Origin: Trichodesmium erythraeum GBRTRLIN201
Lineage (GTDB): Bacteria; Cyanobacteriota; Cyanobacteriia; Cyanobacteriales; Microcoleaceae
Direction: 5' to 3'
NCBI GenBank assembly: GCA_018457135.1
Contig: JAGGDU010000007.1
Span: forward strand, 1 to 64,000
Length of the DNA: 64,000 nucleotides
Shown here: positions 43,060 to 51,470 of the stretch, piece after piece
How positions within the stretch are numbered: the first letter of the stretch is position 1
Layout of the letters: every line of letters starts with the position of its first letter
Program-made: the position numbers and the translations under genes
Notes under the pieces: model-generated
Database searches by the model: none
Seen by the model: only the letters and a program-made list of their open reading frames with translations
Told to the model about the DNA's origin: nothing

Positions 43060-43370
43060 GAGGTATTGTTTCAGTTGCTTGGAAACGAAAATTTACCAAA
43101 GTGTATGGTCAACCTAAACTCAAGAAAAAAAGGCAGAAATGATAGTTTTACCCTTAATGGTTCCATACCTACATCTATCAACTTAGTGGTAGGGGAGTCA
43201 GGGGGGTAGGTCGTTTAAAGTTACCTCAAATTTGATGGCTGAAAACTTATGAAATATTGCCACATGATTTTAATCCCAAGTTTGTAACTTTTAGCAGAAA
43301 AGCTAATAAATAGTTTGTCAGCTCTAAAGAAGTAGAACCTCGCCTCCCTCCAACTTGAGAAATCATTAGA
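43060..43370 (+). pseudogene. TnpB (IS200/IS605) N-terminal-half remnant
   Basis: Pieces in shifting frames resemble the first half of TnpB: WKRKFTKVYGQPKLKKKRQK (near 43080-43138), then GRLKLPQI, stop, WLKTYEILPHDFNPKFVTFS, RKANK, stop, FVSSKEVEP (about 43210-43340). Intact relatives read GRVKLPKIGWLK ... ISRKADKWFISF. Stops and frameshifts show it is dead. Confidence 0.65.
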
Positions 43371-43404
43371 TACAGCAGAATAAAATAAGATATATTATTA
43401 TATT

Positions 43405-43721
43405 ATGTTTTGCTGTTGTGTTAGGGATAGCTCTGATAATAAATAATAGTATATTTGCTTTGGTGATTTTCTCCTGGTAAATTTTAGCCTGTGCTTTGGG
43501 TCGGTTATTGGTATTGCCAGTGTGGCAAAAAACTATAAGTGTTCCAGTAGCAATAACAATGATTGATAATGATTGCAGGTATAATTATTGCCATTATCTG
43601 GAATAAAGAACTTAACCTAATCAATTGCTATTAATGAAGTCTTACCTGGCATCGTCGCAGGTTTTATTTTTTTGGAATTGCTAATTTTACGGTTTTGCCT
43701 AAAAGTTTGAGTAAACAATAA
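43405..43721 (+). pseudogene. Decayed C-terminal copy of the downstream symporter gene
   Basis: The 317 bases are a diverged duplicate of the last ~310 bases of the neighbouring symporter gene (44875-45185): shared blocks include aatagt.tatttgctttgg, gt..caataacaatgat and the final agtttgagtaaacaataaaat. Stops and frameshifts (for example SW-stop for SWSV) inactivate it. The remainder of the upstream copy is missing and is replaced by the TnpB remnant. Confidence 0.85.
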
Positions 43722-43748
43722 AATAATACTACAATTTAATAGTGAAAA

Positions 43749-45185
43749 ATGGAAAAACAAATTTGGATTGGGATAACATTTATAGCCTTTTTGCTATCAT
43801 TTACAGTAGTAGGCATTTACTCCGCAACACAAAAGCAAAATACAACAACTGATTACTTACTTGCCAGTAGAAATGTTAATCCCTGGTTGACAGCACTATC
43901 CGCAATGGCAACAGGTCAGAGTGGGTTTCTATTTATTGGTTCGATAGGTTTTATCTATAAAGTTGGATTTGCTGCTATTTGGATACCCCTTGCTTGGACA
44001 ATAGGAGACTATATTGCTTGGTTGTTAATATTTAAAAGGTTGAGGTTAGTTTCTCAGGAAACAGACTCAGATACAATCTCCTCATTCTTAGGTCAAGAAA
44101 ATCTAAGTCCAAAAAATCAAGGGCGCTCGATTACAATAATTTCAGCACTAATTACCATAGGAATTCTGGGTACTTATGCTGCAGCTCAACTGGTAGCAGC
44201 AAGCAAAGGACTGAATGCTATATTTGGTTGGAACTATGAACTGGGTATTATTGCTGGGGCTGTAATTGTGGTTGTCTACTGTTTTTCAGGAGGTATCCGT
44301 GCTTCTATATGGACTGACTCTGTGCAGGGAATTTTAATGATATTATCTCTGTTGATTTTGTGTATAGTAAGTTTACTGGCTTGTGGAGGGTTGACAGAAC
44401 TTTGGGTCAAGCTTAATGCCATTGACCCCACTCTAACAAATTGGATGCCTACTAATTTACCTTGGGGGTTTTTTCCTTACTTTTTGGGGTGGTTGGTGTC
44501 AGGCTTGGGTGTTGTCGGTCAACCTCATGTATTAGTAAGAGCAATGGCAATTGACTCTGCAGATAATATAGCGTTAGCTCGTAACATAAAATTAGTCTGC
44601 GGTCTAATGAATTCGGCTACAGCTTTTGGTATAGGATTAACTGCCAGAGTTTTGTTACCTGAATTAATGACATCTGGTGACCCAGAGTTAGCATTACCGA
44701 ATCTATCTATAGAATTATTGCCAGCAGTTTTAGTAGGGTTGATGTTAGCAGGACTTTTTTCTGCAGCTATTTCTACAGCAGATTCTCAAATATTATCATG
44801 TTCTGCTGCACTAAGTCAAGATTTAGTTCCCAGTGGATCTAACTCTTATCGAAAAGCTAAAATTGCTACCTTAGCTGTTACTGCTTTTGTATTAGCGATC
44901 GCTCTCATAACAAACAATAGTGTATTTGCTTTGGTCATTTTCTCTTGGTCAGTTTTAGCCTGCGCTTTAGGTCCGTTGTTAGTATTGCGAGTGTGGCAAA
45001 AACCTGTAAGGGTTCCAGTCGCAATAACAATGATGATTACTGGTATAGTAGTTGCGATTATATGGAATAAAGGCTTTAACCTATCAAGCGCTATTTATGA
45101 AGTCTTGCCTGGTATGGCAGCAGGCTTTATTGTTTATGGAATTGCTAATTTGCAAATTTGGCCTAAAGATTTGAGTAAACAATAA
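43749..45185 (+). CDS. Sodium:solute symporter family transporter (PutP-like)
   Basis: Integral membrane Na+-coupled uptake protein. 478 residues with about 12-13 hydrophobic segments. The SSS signature regions are visible: ATGQSGFLFIGSIGFIYKVG near the N-terminus, GAVIVVVYCFSGGIRASIWT, and LLPAVLVGLMLAGLFSAAIS-TADSQILSCSAALSQDL (TM8, with the Na+-site Ser/Thr cluster). It is closest in style to proline symporters, but substrate cannot be assigned from motifs. It sits inside the MAA locus, 1 kb after mysC, and 43 bp before the DMT gene, so import of an amino-acid precursor or movement of a product is possible. Confidence 0.85.
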   Translation: MEKQIWIGITFIAFLLSFTVVGIYSATQKQNTTTDYLLASRNVNPWLTALSAMATGQSGFLFIGSIGFIYKVGFAAIWIPLAWTIGDYIAWLLIFKRLRLVSQETDSDTISSFLGQENLSPKNQGRSITIISALITIGILGTYAAAQLVAASKGLNAIFGWNYELGIIAGAVIVVVYCFSGGIRASIWTDSVQGILMILSLLILCIVSLLACGGLTELWVKLNAIDPTLTNWMPTNLPWGFFPYFLGWLVSGLGVVGQPHVLVRAMAIDSADNIALARNIKLVCGLMNSATAFGIGLTARVLLPELMTSGDPELALPNLSIELLPAVLVGLMLAGLFSAAISTADSQILSCSAALSQDLVPSGSNSYRKAKIATLAVTAFVLAIALITNNSVFALVIFSWSVLACALGPLLVLRVWQKPVRVPVAITMMITGIVVAIIWNKGFNLSSAIYEVLPGMAAGFIVYGIANLQIWPKDLSKQ

Positions 45186-45227
45186 AATCATACTACTACT
45201 TTTTCAATTTCAGCAATTAGAAAAAAG

Positions 45228-46205
45228 ATGAACAATCAAGCTAGATTATTACCATTAAACCATTTCTCATCAATACCTATAGACTGTTTAGCTGCATTAA
45301 TTGGCAGTCTAATCTGTATATCTTTTTCACCAATTTTTATCCGTTTAAGCGAGTATAATCTTGGTCCAAATGCTACAATATTCAATCGTTTTTGGATTGC
45401 AGCTATTCCCTTTTGGTTACTAAATGGATTATTAACTTTAAATTACCGAAAACAAAAAAATAAAACTCAAATTGAATTAAATAAACCAGAACTAGTTAAA
45501 AAAGGAATGCTACTGATAGCAGATGGGATCCTTTTATCTATTGGTCTGATACTTTGGGCTTGGTCTTTAACCATGACAAGCATTGCTCACTCTACTATGC
45601 TCCATAGTTTAGTGCCTATATTTACTGTGTTAGGAGCATGGTTAGCTTTAAGTCAAACCTTTGACCATAAATTTCTACTTGGTATGTTTGTGGCGATATG
45701 TGGTTCTGCCTTGTTAGAAGTGAATGATATTTTCTCATTTAGAATTAGTGAACAATTACTAGGAGACTTAGCAGCTTTACTCTCAGCAGTATTTTTTGGT
45801 ATACACCCACTTATAGTTCAGAAACTTCGCACTCAATTCAACCCAGTTACAATTATGACTTGGTCTTCAACAACGAGTGCCTTATTGCTCTTACCTGTAG
45901 TTCTAATTACTGAGGATCAACTTTTTCCAAGTTCATTAACTGGTTGGCTTGCAGTCATTATTCAAGCTCTTTGTAGTCAAATGATAGGTATAGGGCTGTG
46001 GGCTTATTCTCTCAAAAAATTATCTGCTGGGTTTACTAGCTTAGTTGCATTATGTGCTCCTGCTCTTAGTATGATCGAAGGTTGGATAATTTTCTCGGAA
46101 AATATTAATCTCTGGAGTTCGGTAAGCTTCTCAATAATTTTATGGGGAATGTATTTGGCTATATCAAGTAAATCTGTTAATACAGGAGTTGAGTCTTCTA
46201 ATTAA
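45228..46205 (+). CDS. EamA/DMT-family transporter
   Basis: 325 residues with about ten transmembrane segments arranged as two EamA repeats: first repeat from SLICISFSPIFIRLSEYNLG to GSALLEVNDIF, second from LLGDLAALLSAVFFGIHPLI to the C-terminus. Members export amino acids, nucleotides or other small metabolites, although many are uncharacterised. It lies 43 bp after the symporter gene and 148 bp before the oxygenase gene, all on one strand. Export of an MAA or removal of intermediates is a reasonable inference only. Confidence 0.85.
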   Translation: MNNQARLLPLNHFSSIPIDCLAALIGSLICISFSPIFIRLSEYNLGPNATIFNRFWIAAIPFWLLNGLLTLNYRKQKNKTQIELNKPELVKKGMLLIADGILLSIGLILWAWSLTMTSIAHSTMLHSLVPIFTVLGAWLALSQTFDHKFLLGMFVAICGSALLEVNDIFSFRISEQLLGDLAALLSAVFFGIHPLIVQKLRTQFNPVTIMTWSSTTSALLLLPVVLITEDQLFPSSLTGWLAVIIQALCSQMIGIGLWAYSLKKLSAGFTSLVALCAPALSMIEGWIIFSENINLWSSVSFSIILWGMYLAISSKSVNTGVESSN

Positions 46206-46353
46206 TTAAGTTTAATTATTGCATCTACCACAATTTTCTCTTAATGTATTTTTTGGCCGACAGTTCCGTGTTTAAATACATCAGTGTGTGAAAGTTGAAA
46301 AATAATCAAAAAAAATACAAACAAAAACTAATAATAGTAACAATTTTTCAGCT

Positions 46354-47454
46354 ATGCTAACAATTGAAAAACTACCAAATTATCTGTCATCAAATATTAA
46401 ATTGCGGTTTTTACGCGATGAGGAAAAAAGTTTTACTACCGGTGAAAAAAAACTACCTTTAGTCATAGAACCAGTCCAGAAAAAATCCTTCTCAGTTCTC
46501 GCTGAATTAGTCAGGGAAAATAGAGATTGGTTTCATAGACAGCAAGACAACTACGGCGCTCTATTATTCCGGGGATTTGAAATAGAAACTGCGGCACAAT
46601 TTGAAAATATCCTAGAGCTATTGAATGTTAAATTGGCATCAAAGTATCATTTTGGCAGCTCTCAAAGAAATCGAATAACTGATAAAGTTTTCACCTCTTC
46701 CGAAGCACCAGGGAATTTGATAATACCTCCACATAATGAACTGAATATGGTGCCAGTTAGGCCCATGTGTCTGGCTTTTTTCTGTCAAATTGAACCCACT
46801 TTATATGGCGAAACTCCTATTATTAATACAGAAAAAATCTTTAACGAATTGTCTCCTAATTTGCAGCATAAATTCGCTAATACACCTCAGAAATTTGTGA
46901 GAAATGTTCCTAATCATTTATTAGGAATAGTTTTCGAGGAACTCTCGCGAGAGGAAATTACAAAAATGCTTGAAGACGGGGAATTTTATTTTGAGTGGAA
47001 AGCTGATGGTTCTCTTTATTTTGAATGTTCTTACATTCCCGTGTTCCATCACCCAAGAACGGGCAAACTGTGCTTTTGTCTCAGCACTTTTGATTCTTTT
47101 GTTGCCAGAGAATGGTATCGCAGCATTGCGCAGCGCTATCCATTCAAAGAAATAATATACTACAATTTTTTGCCTTCTAAATTGTATAGAAATCTGGAAG
47201 GGATAGACAATGCACAACCAAAAATGTACTTGGTTAATGAAGAAGGAAACAATACGAAAATAACAGAGGCAGAGGCAAAAGAATTAGGGGAAGCTGAATG
47301 GAAAAATGCTACAGTGTTTCCCTGGAGACAAGGAGACATTTTAGTAATAGATAACCTACAGGTTGTCCACGGTAGGCTCAATGTTCAACCACCGCGTAAA
47401 ATTCTCACCGCTTTCGGAAATATGTGTAATATTCGCGATATGAAAAAGAAGTAA
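46354..47454 (+). CDS. TauD/SyrP-type Fe(II)/2-oxoglutarate-dependent oxygenase
   Basis: 366 residues, non-haem iron dioxygenase fold. The facial triad is visible: H-x-E in PPHNELNMVP (about residues 128-131) and the distal His in DNLQVVHGRLNVQPPRK, with the 2-oxoglutarate-binding Arg after it. The GETPIINTEKIFNEL stretch is typical of the TauD/SyrP branch that hydroxylates amino acids or peptidyl intermediates. The oxygenase known from MAA pathways, MysH, belongs to the phytanoyl-CoA dioxygenase branch, so this is a different enzyme. Its position between transporters and mysD suggests tailoring of an MAA or of its amino-acid substrate. Confidence 0.85.
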   Translation: MLTIEKLPNYLSSNIKLRFLRDEEKSFTTGEKKLPLVIEPVQKKSFSVLAELVRENRDWFHRQQDNYGALLFRGFEIETAAQFENILELLNVKLASKYHFGSSQRNRITDKVFTSSEAPGNLIIPPHNELNMVPVRPMCLAFFCQIEPTLYGETPIINTEKIFNELSPNLQHKFANTPQKFVRNVPNHLLGIVFEELSREEITKMLEDGEFYFEWKADGSLYFECSYIPVFHHPRTGKLCFCLSTFDSFVAREWYRSIAQRYPFKEIIYYNFLPSKLYRNLEGIDNAQPKMYLVNEEGNNTKITEAEAKELGEAEWKNATVFPWRQGDILVIDNLQVVHGRLNVQPPRKILTAFGNMCNIRDMKKK

Positions 47455-47461
47455 GGGAGTA

Positions 47462-47490
47462 GGTAGGTAAGTTGTATGCAACATCCCTAC
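47462..47490. repeat. Decayed copy of the ttgcatgcaa-type palindrome
   Basis: gtaggtaagttgtatgcaac followed by atccctac: an imperfect palindrome of the same family as 5476-5497. Confidence 0.45.
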
Positions 47491-47635
47491 ATAAGAAGTA
47501 AACATAAGAATAATTAACACACTTATAGCTTATAATTATCAAAAAAGTTATTCGACCTATGTTAATTACTTAATAATTGAAGTATCAAAATTCCTAAATA
47601 CTGTTAGTATAGAACAATCTAAAATAACAATAATT

Positions 47636-48721
47636 ATGAAGTTAGAAAAAATCAATCAAAATCAACACTCATCCTTAGCCACAATGAATAGATTACAAGT
47701 CTTGCACCTGGCAGGTTCCCGTGTTTCCGAATTCTACTACAACCTATCAATACTCTATGCCAAAGAAGTAGTGCAACCAGTTGGAGTCAGCAGTTATTAT
47801 GCAGTAGTACATCCTGATGGTCTTTGGCAGTTGGGAGCTTCTTTAGATTCATTATCAGAAAAGATGTTACTTCAGGACATGATTCTGCAACTACCTCAAA
47901 TTGATGTTGTAGTTCCCCACATGTTCTGCTTTCTTGGTATGACCAGTTTCCGAGCATTTTTTGAGGATATGCTTAATCTACCTTTAGTGGGGTCACCATC
48001 CTATTGTACGGCACTAGCAACTAACAAAGCTCAGACGCGGAATGTTGTTTCGGCATCTGGGGTACAAGTAGCTAAAGCGCAGCAACTACGGCGGGGAGAA
48101 ACTTTAACAATGAAGCCTCCTTTTGTTGTGAAACCAACTTCGGAAGACAATTCTTTGGGCGTAACATTGGTGTGGGATGAATCTCAGATAGAAGCAGCCT
48201 TGGATAAGGGGTTTGAATTAGACAATAAATTGTTGGTTGAAGATTATATTCCTGGAAGGGAATTGCGTGTAGCTGTAGTTGAGCGAGAGAGTAAGTTGTC
48301 TGTCTTGCCGATGATAGAATATTTAGTCACAGAAGAACACCCTATTAGAACTGTACATGATAAATATGTACTTCAATCTGATGGAACTCCTGGAAAGCAA
48401 CCTGAGAAACCTATAGCTCAACCAATTTGTCCGGCGAATGTTACTCCAGAGTTATTTGAAAAACTAGTAAACGCAGCTAAAAATGCTCATATTGCATTGG
48501 GTTGTCGCGACTATTCTTTGTATGATTTCCGGGTACATGCTGAAACTAATGAGCCATATTTTCTGGAAGCAGGCTTATTCTGGGGTTTTGGGAAAATTAG
48601 TATGATTTCGCGGATGCTTCAAGCTGATGGGCAAAGTTTGGAGGATGTATCCCTAGAGTTGTGGAGTGCAGCAGCAGGAAGAACTCGTGTGGCTTGTGGT
48701 TCTTTATTTAAGTGGAATTAA
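47636..48721 (+). CDS. mysD: MysD copy 1: D-Ala-D-Ala-ligase-like MAA ligase
   Basis: ATP-grasp ligase that joins a second amino acid (serine, threonine or others) to mycosporine-glycine, giving imino-MAAs such as shinorine or porphyra-334. 361 residues. Family marks: PHMFCFLGMTSFRAFFED and LPLVGSPSYCTALATNKAQT (N-terminal), then PPFVVKPTSEDNSLGVTLVW, VEDYIPGRELRVAVVE and the C-terminal YDFRVHAETNEPYFLEAGLF metal-site region. It is followed 60 bp later by a near-identical copy: bases 47654-48222 match 48800-49368 exactly. It differs from copy 2 at 19 residues, 18 of them after residue 195. Confidence 0.92.
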   Translation: MKLEKINQNQHSSLATMNRLQVLHLAGSRVSEFYYNLSILYAKEVVQPVGVSSYYAVVHPDGLWQLGASLDSLSEKMLLQDMILQLPQIDVVVPHMFCFLGMTSFRAFFEDMLNLPLVGSPSYCTALATNKAQTRNVVSASGVQVAKAQQLRRGETLTMKPPFVVKPTSEDNSLGVTLVWDESQIEAALDKGFELDNKLLVEDYIPGRELRVAVVERESKLSVLPMIEYLVTEEHPIRTVHDKYVLQSDGTPGKQPEKPIAQPICPANVTPELFEKLVNAAKNAHIALGCRDYSLYDFRVHAETNEPYFLEAGLFWGFGKISMISRMLQADGQSLEDVSLELWSAAAGRTRVACGSLFKWN

Positions 48722-48781
48722 AAAAGCGGATAACTGTTAGTATTTAATTAGTCAAAAAATATAAAATAAAAATAATTAGTA

Positions 48782-49867
48782 ATGAAATTAGAAGAAATTA
48801 ATCAAAATCAACACTCATCCTTAGCCACAATGAATAGATTACAAGTCTTGCACCTGGCAGGTTCCCGTGTTTCCGAATTCTACTACAACCTATCAATACT
48901 CTATGCCAAAGAAGTAGTGCAACCAGTTGGAGTCAGCAGTTATTATGCAGTAGTACATCCTGATGGTCTTTGGCAGTTGGGAGCTTCTTTAGATTCATTA
49001 TCAGAAAAGATGTTACTTCAGGACATGATTCTGCAACTACCTCAAATTGATGTTGTAGTTCCCCACATGTTCTGCTTTCTTGGTATGACCAGTTTCCGAG
49101 CATTTTTTGAGGATATGCTTAATCTACCTTTAGTGGGGTCACCATCCTATTGTACGGCACTAGCAACTAACAAAGCTCAGACGCGGAATGTTGTTTCGGC
49201 ATCTGGGGTACAAGTAGCTAAAGCGCAGCAACTACGGCGGGGAGAAACTTTAACAATGAAGCCTCCTTTTGTTGTGAAACCAACTTCGGAAGACAATTCT
49301 TTGGGCGTAACATTGGTGTGGGATGAATCTCAGATAGAAGCAGCCTTGGATAAGGGGTTTGAATTAGAGGATAAATTGTTGGTTGAGGATTATATTCCTG
49401 GAAGGGAATTGCGTGTAGCTGTGGTAGAGCGCAAGGGTGAGTTGCAAGTTTTACCTATGATAGAATATTTAGTCACAGAGGAACATCCTATCAGAACTGT
49501 AAATGATAAGTTGGTACTTCAATCTGACGGAACTCCTGAAAAGCAACCTGAGAAACCTATAGCCAAGCCAATTTGTCCGGCGAATGTTACTCCAGAGTTA
49601 TTTGAGAAACTAGCGAATGCAGCTAAAAGTGCTCATATTGCATTGGGGTGTCGCGATTATTCTTTGTATGATTTCCGGGTACATACTAACACCAATGAAC
49701 CATATTTCCTGGAAGCAGGCTTATTCTGGACTTTTGGGAAAATTGCTATGATTTCGCGGATGCTTCAAGCAGATGGAGAAAGTCTGGAGGATGTAGCTCT
49801 AGAGTTGTGGAGTGCAGCAGCAGGAAGAACTCGCGTAGCTTGTGGTTCTTTGTTTAAGTGGAATTAA
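48782..49867 (+). CDS. mysD: MysD copy 2: D-Ala-D-Ala-ligase-like MAA ligase
   Basis: Same length (361) and function class as the preceding gene. The N-terminal half is identical in DNA to copy 1, while the C-terminal ATP-grasp half has diverged: for example VVERKGELQVL against VVERESKLSVL, and LFWTFGKIA against LFWGFGKIS next to the metal-binding EAG. Differences are confined to the half that in ATP-grasp enzymes binds ATP and contributes to the amino-acid pocket, so altered amino-acid preference is conceivable. Retention of both open frames suggests that both are used. Confidence 0.92.
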   Translation: MKLEEINQNQHSSLATMNRLQVLHLAGSRVSEFYYNLSILYAKEVVQPVGVSSYYAVVHPDGLWQLGASLDSLSEKMLLQDMILQLPQIDVVVPHMFCFLGMTSFRAFFEDMLNLPLVGSPSYCTALATNKAQTRNVVSASGVQVAKAQQLRRGETLTMKPPFVVKPTSEDNSLGVTLVWDESQIEAALDKGFELEDKLLVEDYIPGRELRVAVVERKGELQVLPMIEYLVTEEHPIRTVNDKLVLQSDGTPEKQPEKPIAKPICPANVTPELFEKLANAAKSAHIALGCRDYSLYDFRVHTNTNEPYFLEAGLFWTFGKIAMISRMLQADGESLEDVALELWSAAAGRTRVACGSLFKWN

Positions 49868-50373
49868 AGAAGCATACCAAGGATTTTATGAATTTTTGAG
49901 ACAGCTTGAGTAGATGGGACTTGTTGGCTGGGAAAAAACTCTCTAAAGTAGATAGAAAAACCTTTTCAGTCAATACATGAAACATAAAACATCTATCTTT
50001 GTAGGTGAAATTCCTTCTGCCTTGTTGTTGGGTTAATAGTGTAGACCATACGGTAGAAACTGGAAATTAATCCGTATGGTATAATTCAAAAGTTGCGGTA
50101 GTTGATAGGTTTTTCCCATTTTCTTATAACAGTTGTCATGACTGTTAGATTCCTAAATTATCAAATATAGTCCGTGCTGCGAATTTAACTTCTGACTCCT
50201 GAATTTAGCTATAAAACCTAGCACCTACTAACTACTAATACCAAATTAGATTCATAAAAAGCTCGTTTTTCCGAAGCCTTCTGACTCTTTTGCCTAAAGC
50301 TTCCTGACCTTTTAACCCTTCTGCCTCCTGCCAGAAAGCATAAGTGTTTTACTCTTTTAATAAATCTTCTATG
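49868..50373. other. Intergenic after mysD copy 2
   Basis: No gene. It contains a hairpin accatacgg ... ccgtatggt (50045-50080) with 9-bp perfect arms and an 18-base loop, not followed by a T-run. Confidence 0.55.
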
Positions 50374-51363
50374 TACACCGGACTTAATATAAATATGTCA
50401 CCAAGTAAAAATACTTCAGAAACAAACCCCCCACTTAATTATCCCACGCTCGGTATCATTGGTTGTGGAAATATTGGAGGGCGACAAGCAGCTAATTTTA
50501 TTGCCCAGGGTTACCCAGTTTATGTCTACGATATAAATTTAGATAGAATGACAGAGTTAGAGTCTTTAGGCGCTCATATTACCCATAGTTGTGCTGAACT
50601 TGCTACCTATTCAGATGTAATTTTTACTTCTCTACCTACTCCTGCTGATGTTGTTAGGGCTGTACTAGAGGGTGACGGCAACCTGAGTCAAGGGTTGCGA
50701 TCGCGAAGTATTTATATAGATATAACCACTAATTCTCCAGAAACAATATTCAAACTCAGCAAAGCTATGGAAGAACTGGGGGTTGAGATGTTAGACGCTC
50801 CTTTTAATGATTGCCCTGAAGGTGCAAAAAGCGATGGAGGTATGGGTTTAGCTGTTATGGCAAGTGGTTCTAGGAAAACTTTTGAGAGAGTTGAACCTAT
50901 CCTCCAACTGATGGCAGATCGCGTTATCTATTGTGGGACCTTAGGGAATGGGACTCGATGTAAGCTGATCCATAATGCGGTAAACGCAGTTGCTGTTCAA
51001 GCAGTTACAGAAGGAATTACATTGGGTTTAGCTCAGGGAATTCCCCTAGAAACTATTTGGGATGCTTTACGCTTCGGTGCTTTTGGTCAGAACGCTGGAG
51101 ATATTCATGGCTTGCCTCACTATTGGTTTTCCCGACGTTGTGATGACTTGTCTCAGCATCCTGACTTTACTGTTAAGTTACTACATAAAGATTTGCAACT
51201 AGCTCTAGAGATGGCTAGTCAGCAAAATATATCTGTTCCCCAGTTCAGCTTGACAGTAAAAGATTATGAAGAAGCAGTGCGCAGGGGGTTTTCTGATTAT
51301 TCTACTACTAAAGTTCGATGCTTGCAAGAAGAGCAAGCTAGAGTAATGGCTAAAACTACTTAG
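50374..51363 (+). CDS. 3-hydroxyisobutyrate-dehydrogenase-like NAD(P)-dependent oxidoreductase
   Basis: Beta-hydroxyacid dehydrogenase family. From ATG 50374 about 329 residues; ATG 50398 (MSPSKNTSETN) is also possible and a GTG at 50344 less so, since none has a good RBS. The Rossmann motif GIIGCGNIGGRQAANF is close to the N-terminus, with DITTNSPETIFKLSKAMEE in the substrate region and the catalytic Lys in GTRCKLIHNAVNAVAV. The C-terminal all-alpha domain is complete. Substrate is not predictable. It lies between mysD copy 2 and the NRPS; oxidation or reduction of a beta-hydroxy-acid such as a serine/threonine-derived group on an MAA would suit the family chemistry but is inference. Confidence 0.85.
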   Translation, partial: YTGLNINMSPSKNTSETNPPLNYPTLGIIGCGNIGGRQAANFIAQGYPVYVYDINLDRMTELESLGAHITHSCAELATYSDVIFTSLPTPADVVRAVLEGDGNLSQGLRSRSIYIDITTNSPETIFKLSKAMEELGVEMLDAPFNDCPEGAKSDGGMGLAVMASGSRKTFERVEPILQLMADRVIYCGTLGNGTRCKLIHNAVNAVAVQAVTEGITLGLAQGIPLETIWDALRFGAFGQNAGDIHGLPHYWFSRRCDDLSQHPDFTVKLLHKDLQLALEMASQQNISVPQFSLTVKDYEEAVRRGFSDYSTTKVRCLQEEQARVMAKTT

Positions 51364-51470
51364 CGATCGCTCCTAAGATAAAGTCTTAATTAGTTACCTG
51401 TAATAAAATTTTTTTTCTCTTTCAAGTTTATATTTCTTCATTTACTCCCCTATTCCCTATTATATAAACG

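Noticed and set aside
46354-47454. Naming the oxygenase mysH
   Set aside because: MysH belongs to the phytanoyl-CoA dioxygenase branch; the sequence here has TauD/SyrP-type segments, so the symbol would mislead.
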